A stretch of DNA of 9,427 bases from an uncultured Collinsella sp. (GCA_900751755.1 CAADSP010000093.1:1-9427); one strand, 5' to 3'. Numbered from the stretch's first letter, positions 1-6,364 are shown. Program-made: numbers and translations. Notes: a model not told the origin generated them from the sequence alone.

Positions 1-61
1 GCAGGTAAGATTGAAGGGCCTGACCCCGGAGGAGTACCGGAATCAGGCCCTTGCGGCCTAG
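1..61 (+). CDS. IS3-family transposase, C-terminal end only (cut by window edge)
   Basis: Reading from base 2, the frame gives QVRLKGLTPEEYRNQALAA and then TAG at 59-61. The pattern 'R-L-K-G-L-(S/T)-P-x-E/Q-Y-R-x-Q-(A/S)-L' is the familiar C-terminal end of the DDE transposase (OrfB product) of IS3-family elements, especially the IS150-like group. The catalytic DDE core lies left of the window, so I cannot say whether the transposase is intact or active. An element end follows 14 bases after the stop, which supports the call. The last codons contain an inverted repeat (GGGCCTGA at 16-23 with TCAGGCCC at 43-50) that could fold in the mRNA. Confidence 0.85.
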   Translation, partial: QVRLKGLTPEEYRNQALAA

Positions 62-74
62 TCGCTATTTAGGG

Positions 75-99
75 CGTCCAAGATTTGGGGCGCAGTTCA
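75..99 (+). repeat. right terminal inverted repeat of the IS element
   Basis: This is a 25-bp candidate IRR, beginning CGTCCAAGATTTGGGG and ending GCAGTTCA, placed 13 bases after the transposase stop. The outer CA is the conserved tip of IS3-family ends. The three or four bases just outside (TCA/TCAC) would be one copy of the target-site duplication, which cannot be verified without the left end. Confidence 0.7.
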
Positions 100-169
100 T
101 CACATCGGACGGGCTTTTGCGCTCGATATAAGGTTTGCACGGAGGGGCTGCAAGGCCCGGTGGTGTAGC
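100..169. other. short spacer between IS end and nucleotidase stop codon
   Basis: Seventy bases hold no gene. The only structure is a weak pair, TTGCA at 135-139 with TGCAA at 149-153, which is too short and lacks a T-run to serve as a convincing terminator for the nucleotidase gene. The native downstream region may have been displaced by the IS insertion. This is an inference. Confidence 0.4.
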
Positions 170-2194
170 TTAGCGGCGGCGCATCCAGATAATGCCGAGC
201 ATGATGACGATGATGCCGCCGATGAGGCATGCGCCGACCACGGCCGGCGTGCGGTCTCCCGTTGCGACAAGCTTGCCGGTTGTCTTCTTGGCGCTGGTTT
301 TCGTGGTCGTAGTAGTCGTGCCGGGCTTGGGCGAGGGCTTAGGCGTTGGATTCGGATTGGGCGTGGGGTCCACGGCTGCGGAGCTGAAGCTGATGGTGCC
401 GGCGAGCCCGGCCATCTTGTTCTCCCAGTCGCTCTTCCCGATCAGCGCTCTGATCGCCGCCTCGCATGTGCCCCACTCGGTGCGCTTGGTGGCATTTGCG
501 AAAGTGGGAAAGTCGGTCGTGTTGGTAATGATGTAGTTGTTGGTGGCGACGGTGTAGTTCTTGGCGGGATCGAGCGTGCTACCATCCTTGGTGAGCGTGG
601 CGCTCACAATGCGCTTGCCTTCGGGCTGCGTCCAATCAATCGTCACGTTAATGCCGCCAAAGGAGAGAACGCTGCCAGAGTCATCGCGCCACTTGTACTT
701 GTCTTGCGCCTCCTGCTCGGTGTGGCCGGCTGCCACATAGGCTTGCTGAAGCTCGTAGCTGTCGTTGCAATCGTCGCTGATCTGCAGTGAGTGCTCAAGC
801 GCTGCGAGGAAGTTTGCGCCGGTCATGCCCCAGGTCTCCACGGTGTTGCCATAGGGCGAGATGGCGACGACGTTGCCGGCGGTCACATCGCCCGCCGCGA
901 TGCCGCCGCGGATGCCGCCCGCGTTTTCGATGGCGAGGTCTGCCCCCGTCAGGGCAAGATAGGAGCCGCAGATAACATGCCCGATGGTCTGGGCTTTGGT
1001 GGCGTCGCCCGCTTTACTGGGACGCAGATCGGTGGTGCGCACCATCTCCCAGCCATGCGTACCCGCGGCGTCCTCGCCGTAGAAATAGTTGGTGGAGGAT
1101 GTGCCGAGCACCTTGTTCGATTCGCTTTCAAAGGCATCGTCGAGTGGCTTGATTTTGTTGTTGCGAACCTCGTCAAGGATGTTCTGGTTGTTAGAGTCTG
1201 CCAAAAGGTCGTCGACGTCCTTGGCGGTGTAGAGCTTCTCGTCGCTGTCGCCTGCGGAGACCGTCACCATGTCGTCGTTGGTGGTTTCGGTACCCCTGGT
1301 GTCGTACTCATAGGGAATGGAAAGCAGACCAACCTCGGCAAAGGCGCTGCCTGCCTCGACGACGCGGACCGGCTTGCCGTCGGCCCCCGTCACGTTTTCG
1401 TCTAAGTTGATGTGCTCGTGGCCCGCGACCAGTGTATCGACCCCAACGAGCTTTGCGGCAAAGGTCTTGGCGTTGAGCGTGTGCGCGATGCAGACGATAA
1501 CGTTGCAGCCCTCATCCTCGCGCAGTCGCTTGGCCTCGGCATTGATGGCGTCCGCCGCACCCGAGAACGACGTGCCCGCGACCAGGTCCGCGCGTAGCGA
1601 GGAGCCCAGCGACTCATCCATGGCTCCGACGACGCCGACCTTAATCTTGTAGTTAAACGTGGGGCTGCCCTCGCCGTCCTTCCAAGTGCGATTGAGCGTC
1701 TTGGTGATGCTCGAGCTCCATACGCCGTTCGAGGACGTTGCATTCGCGCAGAGCATGGCGAAAGGTGTACTGGTGGCACCATTGCCGGCCATCGTGCGAA
1801 GCTTGTCCGCGCCGTAGCTCCAGTCATGGTTGCCCGGTGTGGTTGCGTCGTAGCCGTTTGCGTAGAAGGTGTTCATGAGTTCGGCGATGCTCTTGCCCTC
1901 GCTCATGGTGGCAAAGGACTGCCCGTGGAAGGTGTCGCCTGCATCGAGCAGAAAGTCGGGGGCGTTGCTTTGAGCGCTATAGAGAACCGCCAGCCCGTCA
2001 AAGCCAATGGTGCCCGTGCCCTTGCTTGCGTTGTAGCTGTACTTGTAGCTGCCGTGGATGTCGTTGGTGTGCATGACGGTTACGGCGCCGTCAATAGCGA
2101 CGGGCAGGTTCCCCGCGAAAGCGAGGCTTGGGATGCCTGTGAGCGCGCCGGCAAACAACGCGGCAGCTAACGCAAGGCGGGGGAGTCTTTTCAT
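170..2194 (-). CDS. secreted, probably wall-anchored 5'-nucleotidase / metallophosphatase (UshA/CpdB-like)
   Basis: This predicted extracellular phosphatase of 674 aa should dephosphorylate nucleotides or cyclic nucleotides; the exact substrate is unknown. Residues 1-28 are a Sec signal peptide (MKRLPRLALAAALF...AFAG). The N-terminal metal-binding domain shows DIH (D45, H47), DAGDTFHG (D84), GNHD (121-124), AHT (H238) and GHEH (258-261), which together are the two-metal calcineurin-like set. The C-terminal nucleotidase domain shows NAGGIRGG (424-431) and SPYGN (446-450). A proline/threonine-rich spacer (about 608-639) leads to LVATG (642-646), a membrane span and RRR, a sortase-type tail without the usual proline. 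I chose the ATG at 2194 because AAGGAG lies 7 bases upstream and the signal peptide begins there. The frame stays open to 2230, but that extension lies inside a terminator hairpin. All expected active-site residues are present. Confidence 0.9.
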   Translation of the reverse strand: MKRLPRLALAAALFAGALTGIPSLAFAGNLPVAIDGAVTVMHTNDIHGSYKYSYNASKGTGTIGFDGLAVLYSAQSNAPDFLLDAGDTFHGQSFATMSEGKSIAELMNTFYANGYDATTPGNHDWSYGADKLRTMAGNGATSTPFAMLCANATSSNGVWSSSITKTLNRTWKDGEGSPTFNYKIKVGVVGAMDESLGSSLRADLVAGTSFSGAADAINAEAKRLREDEGCNVIVCIAHTLNAKTFAAKLVGVDTLVAGHEHINLDENVTGADGKPVRVVEAGSAFAEVGLLSIPYEYDTRGTETTNDDMVTVSAGDSDEKLYTAKDVDDLLADSNNQNILDEVRNNKIKPLDDAFESESNKVLGTSSTNYFYGEDAAGTHGWEMVRTTDLRPSKAGDATKAQTIGHVICGSYLALTGADLAIENAGGIRGGIAAGDVTAGNVVAISPYGNTVETWGMTGANFLAALEHSLQISDDCNDSYELQQAYVAAGHTEQEAQDKYKWRDDSGSVLSFGGINVTIDWTQPEGKRIVSATLTKDGSTLDPAKNYTVATNNYIITNTTDFPTFANATKRTEWGTCEAAIRALIGKSDWENKMAGLAGTISFSSAAVDPTPNPNPTPKPSPKPGTTTTTTKTSAKKTTGKLVATGDRTPAVVGACLIGGIIVIMLGIIWMRRR

Positions 2195-2216
2195 GGCTGT
2201 CTCCTTACTCTTTAAC

Positions 2217-2258
2217 AAAAACCACCACAAAGGTGCCTGTCCCCTTTGTGGTGGTTTT
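2217..2258 (-). terminator. intrinsic terminator of the ABC transporter operon
   Basis: A perfect 16-bp stem (2218-2233 with 2243-2258, arms AAAACCACCACAAAGG and its complement) encloses a 9-base loop. Read on the minus strand, the stem ends in a run of five T (2217-2221), 9 bases after the ATPase stop. The stem carries A-runs on its other side too, so it could also work on the plus strand. The stem and loop contain GGTGCCTGTCCCC, which resembles dispersed repeat sequences. Only 22 bases separate the hairpin from the nucleotidase start codon. Confidence 0.85.
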
Positions 2259-2266
2259 CTAGGTCG

Positions 2267-3061
2267 TTAGCTCAGCAGCATGCGGTCGTTGGCGAGCTCG
2301 CCGCCCGAGACCTCCTCGAACTTCTGCAGCAGGTCGGCAACGGTGAGCGACTTCTTCTCGTCGCCTGCCACGTCGTAGATTACGTGGCCCTCGTGCATCA
2401 TGATCAGACGATTGCCCAGACGGATGGCGTCGTTCATGTTATGCGTGACCATGAGCGTGGTCAGGTGATGCTCGTCGACGATTTCCTCGGTCAGATTGAG
2501 CACCTTAGAGGCCGTCTTGGGGTCGAGCGCCGCGGTGTGCTCGTCGAGCAGCAGCAGGCGTGGCTTGGTGAGCGTGGCCATGAGCAGGGTGAGTGCCTGG
2601 CGCTGGCCGCCCGAAAGCAGGCCGACCTTGGCGTTGAGGCGCGTGTCCAGACCAAGGTCCAGGCGCTTGAGCAGCTCAACGTACTCGTCCTTCTCGGCTT
2701 TGGTGACGCCCCACGAAAGACCGCGACGCTGGCCGCGGCGCTTGGCGAGTGCCAGGTTCTCGGCAATCTGCATGTCGGCTGCGGTGCCGCGCATGGGGTC
2801 CTGGAACACGCGGCCCAGATACTTAGCGCGTTGTGACTCGCTCAGGCGCGAGATGTCGGTACCGTCGAGCTTGATAACGCCCGAATCGAGCGGATACACG
2901 CCGGCGATCATGTTGAGCAGCGTGGACTTGCCGGCGCCGTTGCCGCCGATCACGGTTACAAAGTCGCCATCATTGAGGGTAAGGTCGACGCCGGTGAGCG
3001 CGCGCTTCTCGGTGACGGTGCCCTTATTAAAGGTCTTCTTGACGTGCGAGAGCTTAAGCAT
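2267..3061 (-). CDS. ABC transporter ATP-binding protein (COG1101 type)
   Basis: This 264-aa cytoplasmic ATPase powers the neighbouring permease. All the ABC landmarks are visible: Walker A GGNGAGKST (39-47), Q-loop Q87 in RVFQDP, signature LSGGQ (149-153), Walker B LLLLDE (169-174) and H-loop H207 in VTHNM. The length is normal for a single-domain importer ATPase. The long VFQDPMRGTAADMQIAENLALA-like stretch after the Q-loop is typical of the COG1101 ATPases that travel with COG4120 permeases. The start at 3061 (MLKLSHVKKTF) overlaps the permease stop by 8 bases, with GGGGGATGAGG just upstream, which suggests translational coupling. An ATG at 3070 (MRQMLKL) is an alternative. The frame extends further up to 3124, but only inside the permease gene. 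Confidence 0.92.
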   Translation of the reverse strand: MLKLSHVKKTFNKGTVTEKRALTGVDLTLNDGDFVTVIGGNGAGKSTLLNMIAGVYPLDSGVIKLDGTDISRLSESQRAKYLGRVFQDPMRGTAADMQIAENLALAKRRGQRRGLSWGVTKAEKDEYVELLKRLDLGLDTRLNAKVGLLSGGQRQALTLLMATLTKPRLLLLDEHTAALDPKTASKVLNLTEEIVDEHHLTTLMVTHNMNDAIRLGNRLIMMHEGHVIYDVAGDEKKSLTVADLLQKFEEVSGGELANDRMLLS

Positions 3062-3977
3062 CTGCCTCATCCCCCTTCGTGTAGGAGCTGCGGAGCTTAT
3101 AGCGCTCCCAAACCACGGGCACACACAGGGCCACGGCGACGATCACGGCGGAAAGCAGCTTCATGTCGTTGGCGTCCATGCCCAACTGCAGCACGATGGC
3201 GCGGATGAGGAAGTACACCACGGAGCCAAAGACGGCGGAGGCAAGACGGACGCTAAACTGCGTGAGGCCGCCGGGCAGCAGGCGACCGAGCACCTCGCCG
3301 ATAACAATGGCGGCAAGACCGATAACGATGGCACCGGTACCCATGCCAATGTCGGCGTACTTCTGGCTCTGGCAGATGAGCGCGCCCGAAAGGCCGATGA
3401 GGGCGTTGGAGAGCACGAGGGCGATCATCTTGGTGGAGTTGGTGTTGACGCCCAGAGCGCGGATCATGTACTCGTTGTTGCCGGTGGCGCGCAGCGCCGA
3501 GCCGATCTCGGTGCCAAAGAACCAATACAGGATGGCAACGATAGCCACAGCGAGCAAGATGCCCAGGATGATGGCGACGGTGGACTGCGGCAGGCCCGTC
3601 ATGTTGCTGACAGACGAGAAGATAGTGCCCTTGGCAAGGATGGGCGTATTGGATTTGCCCATGATGCGCAGGTTGATGGACCACAGGCTGATCTGGGTGA
3701 GGATTCCGGCGAGGATCGCGGGAATCTCAAAGACCGTGGTCAAAATGCCCGTGACCGCGCCCGCGATGGCGCCGGCGCACATGCCAGCCAGCACGGCGAG
3801 CAGCGGGTCGACGTTGTTATTGACGATGAGCACGGCGCAGACGCAGCCGCCGAGGGCAAAGCTGCCGTCGCAGGTCATATCGGGGATGTCGAGCAGGCGG
3901 AACGTGATAAACACACCAAGCACCATAATGCCCCAGAGGACGCCCTGCGAAACGGCGCCCTGCAATGCAATAAGCAT
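3054..3977 (-). CDS. ABC transporter permease (COG4120 / TrpY type, BPD_transp_2)
   Basis: This 307-aa membrane protein forms the channel of the importer. About eight or nine hydrophobic segments are visible (roughly 12-27, 38-53, 57-80, 85-102, 133-154, 184-203, 212-232, 245-264 and 274-290). The loop at about 155-183 (GTEIGSALRATGNNEYMIRA, then LGVN) matches the cytoplasmic ATPase-contact loop of LivH-like permeases. The N-terminal stretch with DIPDMTCDGSFALGG (30-44) is typical of this subfamily. The start at 3977 is set by AGGAGG at 3986-3991 with an 8-base gap. The same ribosome site also precedes an out-of-frame ATG at 3982, which would give only a short shadow product. The gene overlaps the ATPase start by 8 bases and follows the lipoprotein gene after a 204-base gap. 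Confidence 0.92.
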   Translation of the reverse strand: MLIALQGAVSQGVLWGIMVLGVFITFRLLDIPDMTCDGSFALGGCVCAVLIVNNNVDPLLAVLAGMCAGAIAGAVTGILTTVFEIPAILAGILTQISLWSINLRIMGKSNTPILAKGTIFSSVSNMTGLPQSTVAIILGILLAVAIVAILYWFFGTEIGSALRATGNNEYMIRALGVNTNSTKMIALVLSNALIGLSGALICQSQKYADIGMGTGAIVIGLAAIVIGEVLGRLLPGGLTQFSVRLASAVFGSVVYFLIRAIVLQLGMDANDMKLLSAVIVAVALCVPVVWERYKLRSSYTKGDEADA

Positions 3978-4052
3978 GCTTCATACCTCCTAGGATAGGG
4001 TGGACACGTGAGTCACCATGATAGCGGTAACAATGCATAAAAGAGCTGCGGC

Positions 4053-4072
4053 CGGATGTTTTGTCTCATCCG
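4053..4072 (-). promoter_or_regulatory. small hairpin in the lipoprotein-permease gap
   Basis: CGGATG (4053-4058) pairs perfectly with CATCCG (4067-4072) around an 8-base loop. It lies just after the larger hairpin at 4082-4110 in transcript order. No T-run follows. The two together could slow RNA decay or partly stop transcription. Confidence 0.4.
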
Positions 4073-4081
4073 TAACAAGCA

Positions 4082-4110
4082 GGGCGAACGCCGGTCTTTG
4101 GCGTTCGCCC
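4082..4110 (-). promoter_or_regulatory. strong hairpin after the lipoprotein gene (attenuator or mRNA stabiliser)
   Basis: An 11-bp perfect stem, GGGCGAACGCC (4082-4092) with GGCGTTCGCCC (4100-4110), has a 7-base loop and can be extended by CAG/CTG with one bulged C. It lies 71 bases after the lipoprotein stop. On the minus strand it is followed by TGCTTGTTACGG rather than a T-run, so it is not a standard full terminator. Hairpins here are known in other importer operons to keep the binding protein more abundant than the membrane parts. That role is an inference for this operon. Confidence 0.6.
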
Positions 4111-4181
4111 CTGTGGCTCAGATATTGAATAACGCAGCTATGGCGCGAGTGCGGGTCCTAGACGCGTTACCGCGCATGGCG

Positions 4182-5162
4182 CTACTCGTCCAGAGCGGAA
4201 AGGTCGATGTCCAGCGCCTCGGCCATCTCGTCGTTCTTGACGACGACCAGGTCCTTGCTCGAGAGGTGCTTGATCGGCATATCCTCGGGCTTGGCCTCGC
4301 CCTTCAAGATTTTGACGGCAATCTCGCCCGCGGCGTAGCCCAGGTCCTCGTAGTTGATGGAGAGGGTGAACAGACCGCCGGCCTTGCACATGCCCTCCTC
4401 GCCGGTCACGAAGGGGAGCTTATTCTCCTTGCAGATCTGGCCGACCTGCGAAGCGCCCGCGGCGATGGTGTTATCGGTGGGGGAGTACAGCGCGTCGACC
4501 TTGCCCACGGCAGATTCGACGACGGACTGGATCTCGTTGGAGCTCGAGACGGTGAAGTCGGTGTAGTCCAGGCCCAGCTTGTCGAGCTCCTTCTTGGCGG
4601 CCTTGATCTGGACGTCGGAGTTGGACTCGGCGGTGCAGTAGAGCAGACCGACCTTCTTTACGTCGGGCAGGACCTTCTGCATCATCTCGAGCTGCTCGGC
4701 GACCGGGGTGAGGTCGGAGGCGCCGGTGACGTTGGCGCCGGGCTTATCGTTGTCCTGGACCAGGCCCGAGGCGGCATAGTCGGTGATGGCGCAGCCCACG
4801 ATGGGGATATCGGCGGTGGCGCCAGCGGCGGCCTGCGCGGCGGGCGTAGCGATGGCATAGATCAGGTCGACGCCATCGCCCACGAACTTGTCGGCGATGG
4901 ACTTACACGTGGACTGGTCGTTCTGGGCGTTCTTCTGGTCGATCTTGACCTTCAGGCCGCTTTTCTTGATAGCCTTGACAAAGCCGTCATTGGCGGCGTC
5001 GAGTGCGGAGTGCTCGGTGAGCTGCAGAACGCCGACGGTGTAGTCGGAACCGGCGGCTGCGGATCCGGAACCAGAGTTGCCGCCGCATCCGGCAAGCGGG
5101 GCCAGTGCGAGCAGACCGGCGGAGACCAGAAGGCTCCTGCGGCTGATGGCGATATCGTTCAT
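4182..5162 (-). CDS. ABC transporter substrate-binding lipoprotein (TrpX-like, COG2984 / ABC_sub_bind)
   Basis: This 326-aa extracellular ligand catcher belongs to the importer. The signal region MNDIAISRRSLLVSAGLLAL ends in the lipobox LAGC, with C26 as the lipidated cysteine, followed by a GSGSAAAGS linker. The mature part reads YTVGVLQLTEHSALDAANDG, then I-A-T-P-A-A-Q-A and IPIVGCAITDYAASGLV, a pattern typical of ABC_sub_bind proteins with two periplasmic-binding lobes. Streptococcal relatives bind tryptophan; the ligand here is not determined. I chose the ATG at 5162 because GGGGG precedes it by 7 bases and the signal peptide starts there. The frame is open to 5243, but that would pass through the promoter candidate. 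The SRRSLL motif just after the N-terminus resembles a twin-arginine signal, which is unusual but known for some actinobacterial lipoproteins. Confidence 0.9.
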   Translation of the reverse strand: MNDIAISRRSLLVSAGLLALAPLAGCGGNSGSGSAAAGSDYTVGVLQLTEHSALDAANDGFVKAIKKSGLKVKIDQKNAQNDQSTCKSIADKFVGDGVDLIYAIATPAAQAAAGATADIPIVGCAITDYAASGLVQDNDKPGANVTGASDLTPVAEQLEMMQKVLPDVKKVGLLYCTAESNSDVQIKAAKKELDKLGLDYTDFTVSSSNEIQSVVESAVGKVDALYSPTDNTIAAGASQVGQICKENKLPFVTGEEGMCKAGGLFTLSINYEDLGYAAGEIAVKILKGEAKPEDMPIKHLSSKDLVVVKNDEMAEALDIDLSALDE

Positions 5163-5195
5163 GTCTTTACCCCCAGTAAAAATGGCTGGAAACAC

Positions 5196-5214
5196 TGCAC
5201 TTAGACAAAGTGCA
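5196..5214 (-). promoter_or_regulatory. 19-bp palindrome at the transporter transcription start (candidate operator or leader hairpin)
   Basis: TGCACTTagacaAAGTGCA has perfect 7-base arms and a 5-base centre. It lies 9 bases downstream of the -10 candidate, so it would start near position +3 of the transcript, between the promoter and the ribosome site. It could bind a repressor as DNA, or fold as RNA. No bound protein can be named. Confidence 0.5.
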
Positions 5215-5223
5215 AGTGGAACT

Positions 5224-5251
5224 ATAGTAGCGCGGATGTCCATTTTTACAA
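5224..5251 (-). promoter_or_regulatory. candidate sigma-70-type promoter of the transporter operon
   Basis: On the minus strand, TTGTAA (5246-5251) and TACTAT (5224-5229) are separated by 16 bases. The surrounding bases are AT-rich in an otherwise GC-rich region. An overlapping TATAGT would be an alternative -10 with a longer spacer. The distance to the lipoprotein ATG is about 60 bases. Confidence 0.5.
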
Positions 5252-5320
5252 TAATCTGGCGGGTTTTTTAATACAGAATCGGATGGGCGGTACGGGTAGT
5301 CGAATGGGCGGCGGAGGGTC

Positions 5321-6106
5321 TTATGCGGCGGAGGAGGCGTCGTCCTCGTCTAGGGCGGCGAAGAGCTTCTTGCCGTCGAGGAGACGCGTGGTGACATTTC
5401 TCATCCGGCCAATCTCTACGGTACGCAGCGTGTCATCGGCGCCTCGGGCGTCATAGACCGTTCCCAGCAAATACGAGATGCCGTCTCGTTGCTTGATGGC
5501 AAAGGGGCGGAGCGTCATCCGTGCTACTTCGGTTTCGCCACGTGTCGTGACGCTCGAAATATCAAAACTCACCGTGGTTCCGTGGTCGATGGCCTGCTCG
5601 ATGAGCTCGCAGGTGTCGATGCGTTTGACGGGCGTGCGCGTGGCCTTGGTGGATTTGCCACCGGCGCTTGGAGCAGGCTCGGGTGCATCGAGGTAGCCGC
5701 GAACGTCGGCACTCGCCATGGCGACCAAGTGCTGAGCCATGCTTTTTCGAATGGCGATGGGCGTAGAGCGGTTGCGCATGACCATACCGTGGAGCCGGAT
5801 GATCTCTTCGTCGGTGAGCGGACGGGTCAAGAGCCGATACCCCACGCCGCGTTTGTACTCAATTTCGTACCCGGCATGGCGAAGTGCGGAGATGGCGGTG
5901 TAGATGCTGCGTCGCGCCGCCGAGATGGGCATGCGGGCGGGGTCGTCGGGATGGGCGAGGCGCCGGATCAACTCATCGGAAAGCATGGCCTTGTCCTCGC
6001 CAGTGTTCTCGCTTAGTAGTTGCAAGATGCGAACGGCACGATAGGCTGCCATCGAGGCGGCGCCTCTCGTTGTGGTGTCGTAGGTTTCAACAGCGGCTTC
6101 GGTCAT
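5321..6106 (-). CDS. WYL-domain transcriptional regulator with N-terminal winged helix
   Basis: This 261-aa predicted DNA-binding regulator has an N-terminal part (about 20-93: AYRAVRILQLLSENT...SIYTAISALRHAGYEIEY then GVGYRLL) with the look of a winged helix-turn-helix ending in the beta-hairpin wing. A low-complexity linker (140-160, APEPAPSAGGKSTK) precedes a C-terminal part (about 165-240: SYLLGTVYDARG...LRTVEIGRMRNVTT) that matches the layout of WYL ligand-sensing domains (normally WYLxAYD...RxFRLDRI), although the WYL triplet itself is replaced by SYL. I chose the ATG at 6106; an in-frame GTG at 6115 sits only one base after AAAGGA, too close to be used. It is 158 bases upstream of the transporter lipoprotein on the same strand, so control of that operon is plausible but unproven. 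No clear terminator follows it. Confidence 0.75.
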   Translation of the reverse strand: MTEAAVETYDTTTRGAASMAAYRAVRILQLLSENTGEDKAMLSDELIRRLAHPDDPARMPISAARRSIYTAISALRHAGYEIEYKRGVGYRLLTRPLTDEEIIRLHGMVMRNRSTPIAIRKSMAQHLVAMASADVRGYLDAPEPAPSAGGKSTKATRTPVKRIDTCELIEQAIDHGTTVSFDISSVTTRGETEVARMTLRPFAIKQRDGISYLLGTVYDARGADDTLRTVEIGRMRNVTTRLLDGKKLFAALDEDDASSAA

Positions 6107-6223
6107 GGCGCCCACGTCCTTTCCGTTTTGGGTGGCGACGGTATGGAGCCTAGGGCGCGGGGTTATCCCAGGGGCGCAGGGCGCTCTGGCCGGTCGGTAG
6201 TCGTCGGCAAACGGCGGTTCGAG

Positions 6224-6286
6224 TTTTCAACAGCCCTGTTCAACTGACCAAAAACTTGCCAAAAGCTTGACGGATGCTGTTGAAAA
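6224..6286. repeat. 11-bp inverted repeat spaced by 41 bases
   Basis: TTTTCAACAGC (6224-6234) and GCTGTTGAAAA (6276-6286) are exact reverse complements. The spacer contains further copies of the same theme (GTTCAAC at 6238-6244). The right arm includes most of the T-run of the asnS terminator. It may be a repressor-binding pair, an alternative RNA fold, or a dispersed repeat. Confidence 0.55.
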
Positions 6287-6318
6287 AAGCGTCTCTCGAC
6301 CGATGTCGAGAGACGCTT
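6283..6318 (-). terminator. intrinsic terminator of asnS
   Basis: A perfect 14-bp stem, AAGCGTCTCTCGAC (6287-6300) with its complement (6305-6318), has a 4-base loop, followed on the minus strand by six T (6283-6288, partly within the stem). It lies 47 bases after the asnS stop. This is a textbook rho-independent terminator. Confidence 0.92.
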
Positions 6319-6364
6319 GTGCGATGAGCGTTGATGTGTGGCGATGCGAGCTAGCGTCCGATGA

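Larger units (their letters stand above)
1..99 (+). mobile_element. right end of an IS3-family (IS150-like) insertion sequence
   Basis: This stretch holds the transposase 3' end followed by a terminal repeat. Read inward from base 99 on the minus strand, the end begins TGAACTGCGCCCCAAATCTT, then GGACG. It starts with the TG dinucleotide that IS3 elements carry at both tips, and it resembles the TGTACTGC-type ends of IS150 relatives. The left end and target duplication are outside the window, so the exact boundary (base 99) is an inference from the TG...CA rule. The element points toward the 3' end of the nucleotidase gene, 71 bp away. Confidence 0.75.
6107..6364 (-). other. intergenic region between asnS and the regulator
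   Basis: About 258 bases hold no gene. Next to asnS lies its terminator (6283-6318). Overlapping it is one arm of an 11-bp inverted repeat (6224-6234 with 6276-6286). The rest, towards the regulator, is very GC-rich, and I see no convincing -10/-35 pair for the regulator. Its promoter should lie in the AT-richer part at about 6224-6282. Confidence 0.5.

Noticed and set aside
2496..3998. 500-codon open frame on the plus strand, antisense to the ABC ATPase and permease
   Set aside because: The minus-strand genes have full family motifs. The plus-strand product is His/Gly/Asp-rich low-complexity, as expected from an antisense frame in GC-rich DNA.
4056..5204. 382-codon plus-strand frame antisense to the lipoprotein gene
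   Set aside because: Low-complexity Gly/Asp/Val/Leu product covering a clear lipoprotein gene.
5257..5272. GGCGGG followed by a T-run on the plus strand as a terminator
   Set aside because: No stem precedes it, and there is no plus-strand gene to terminate.
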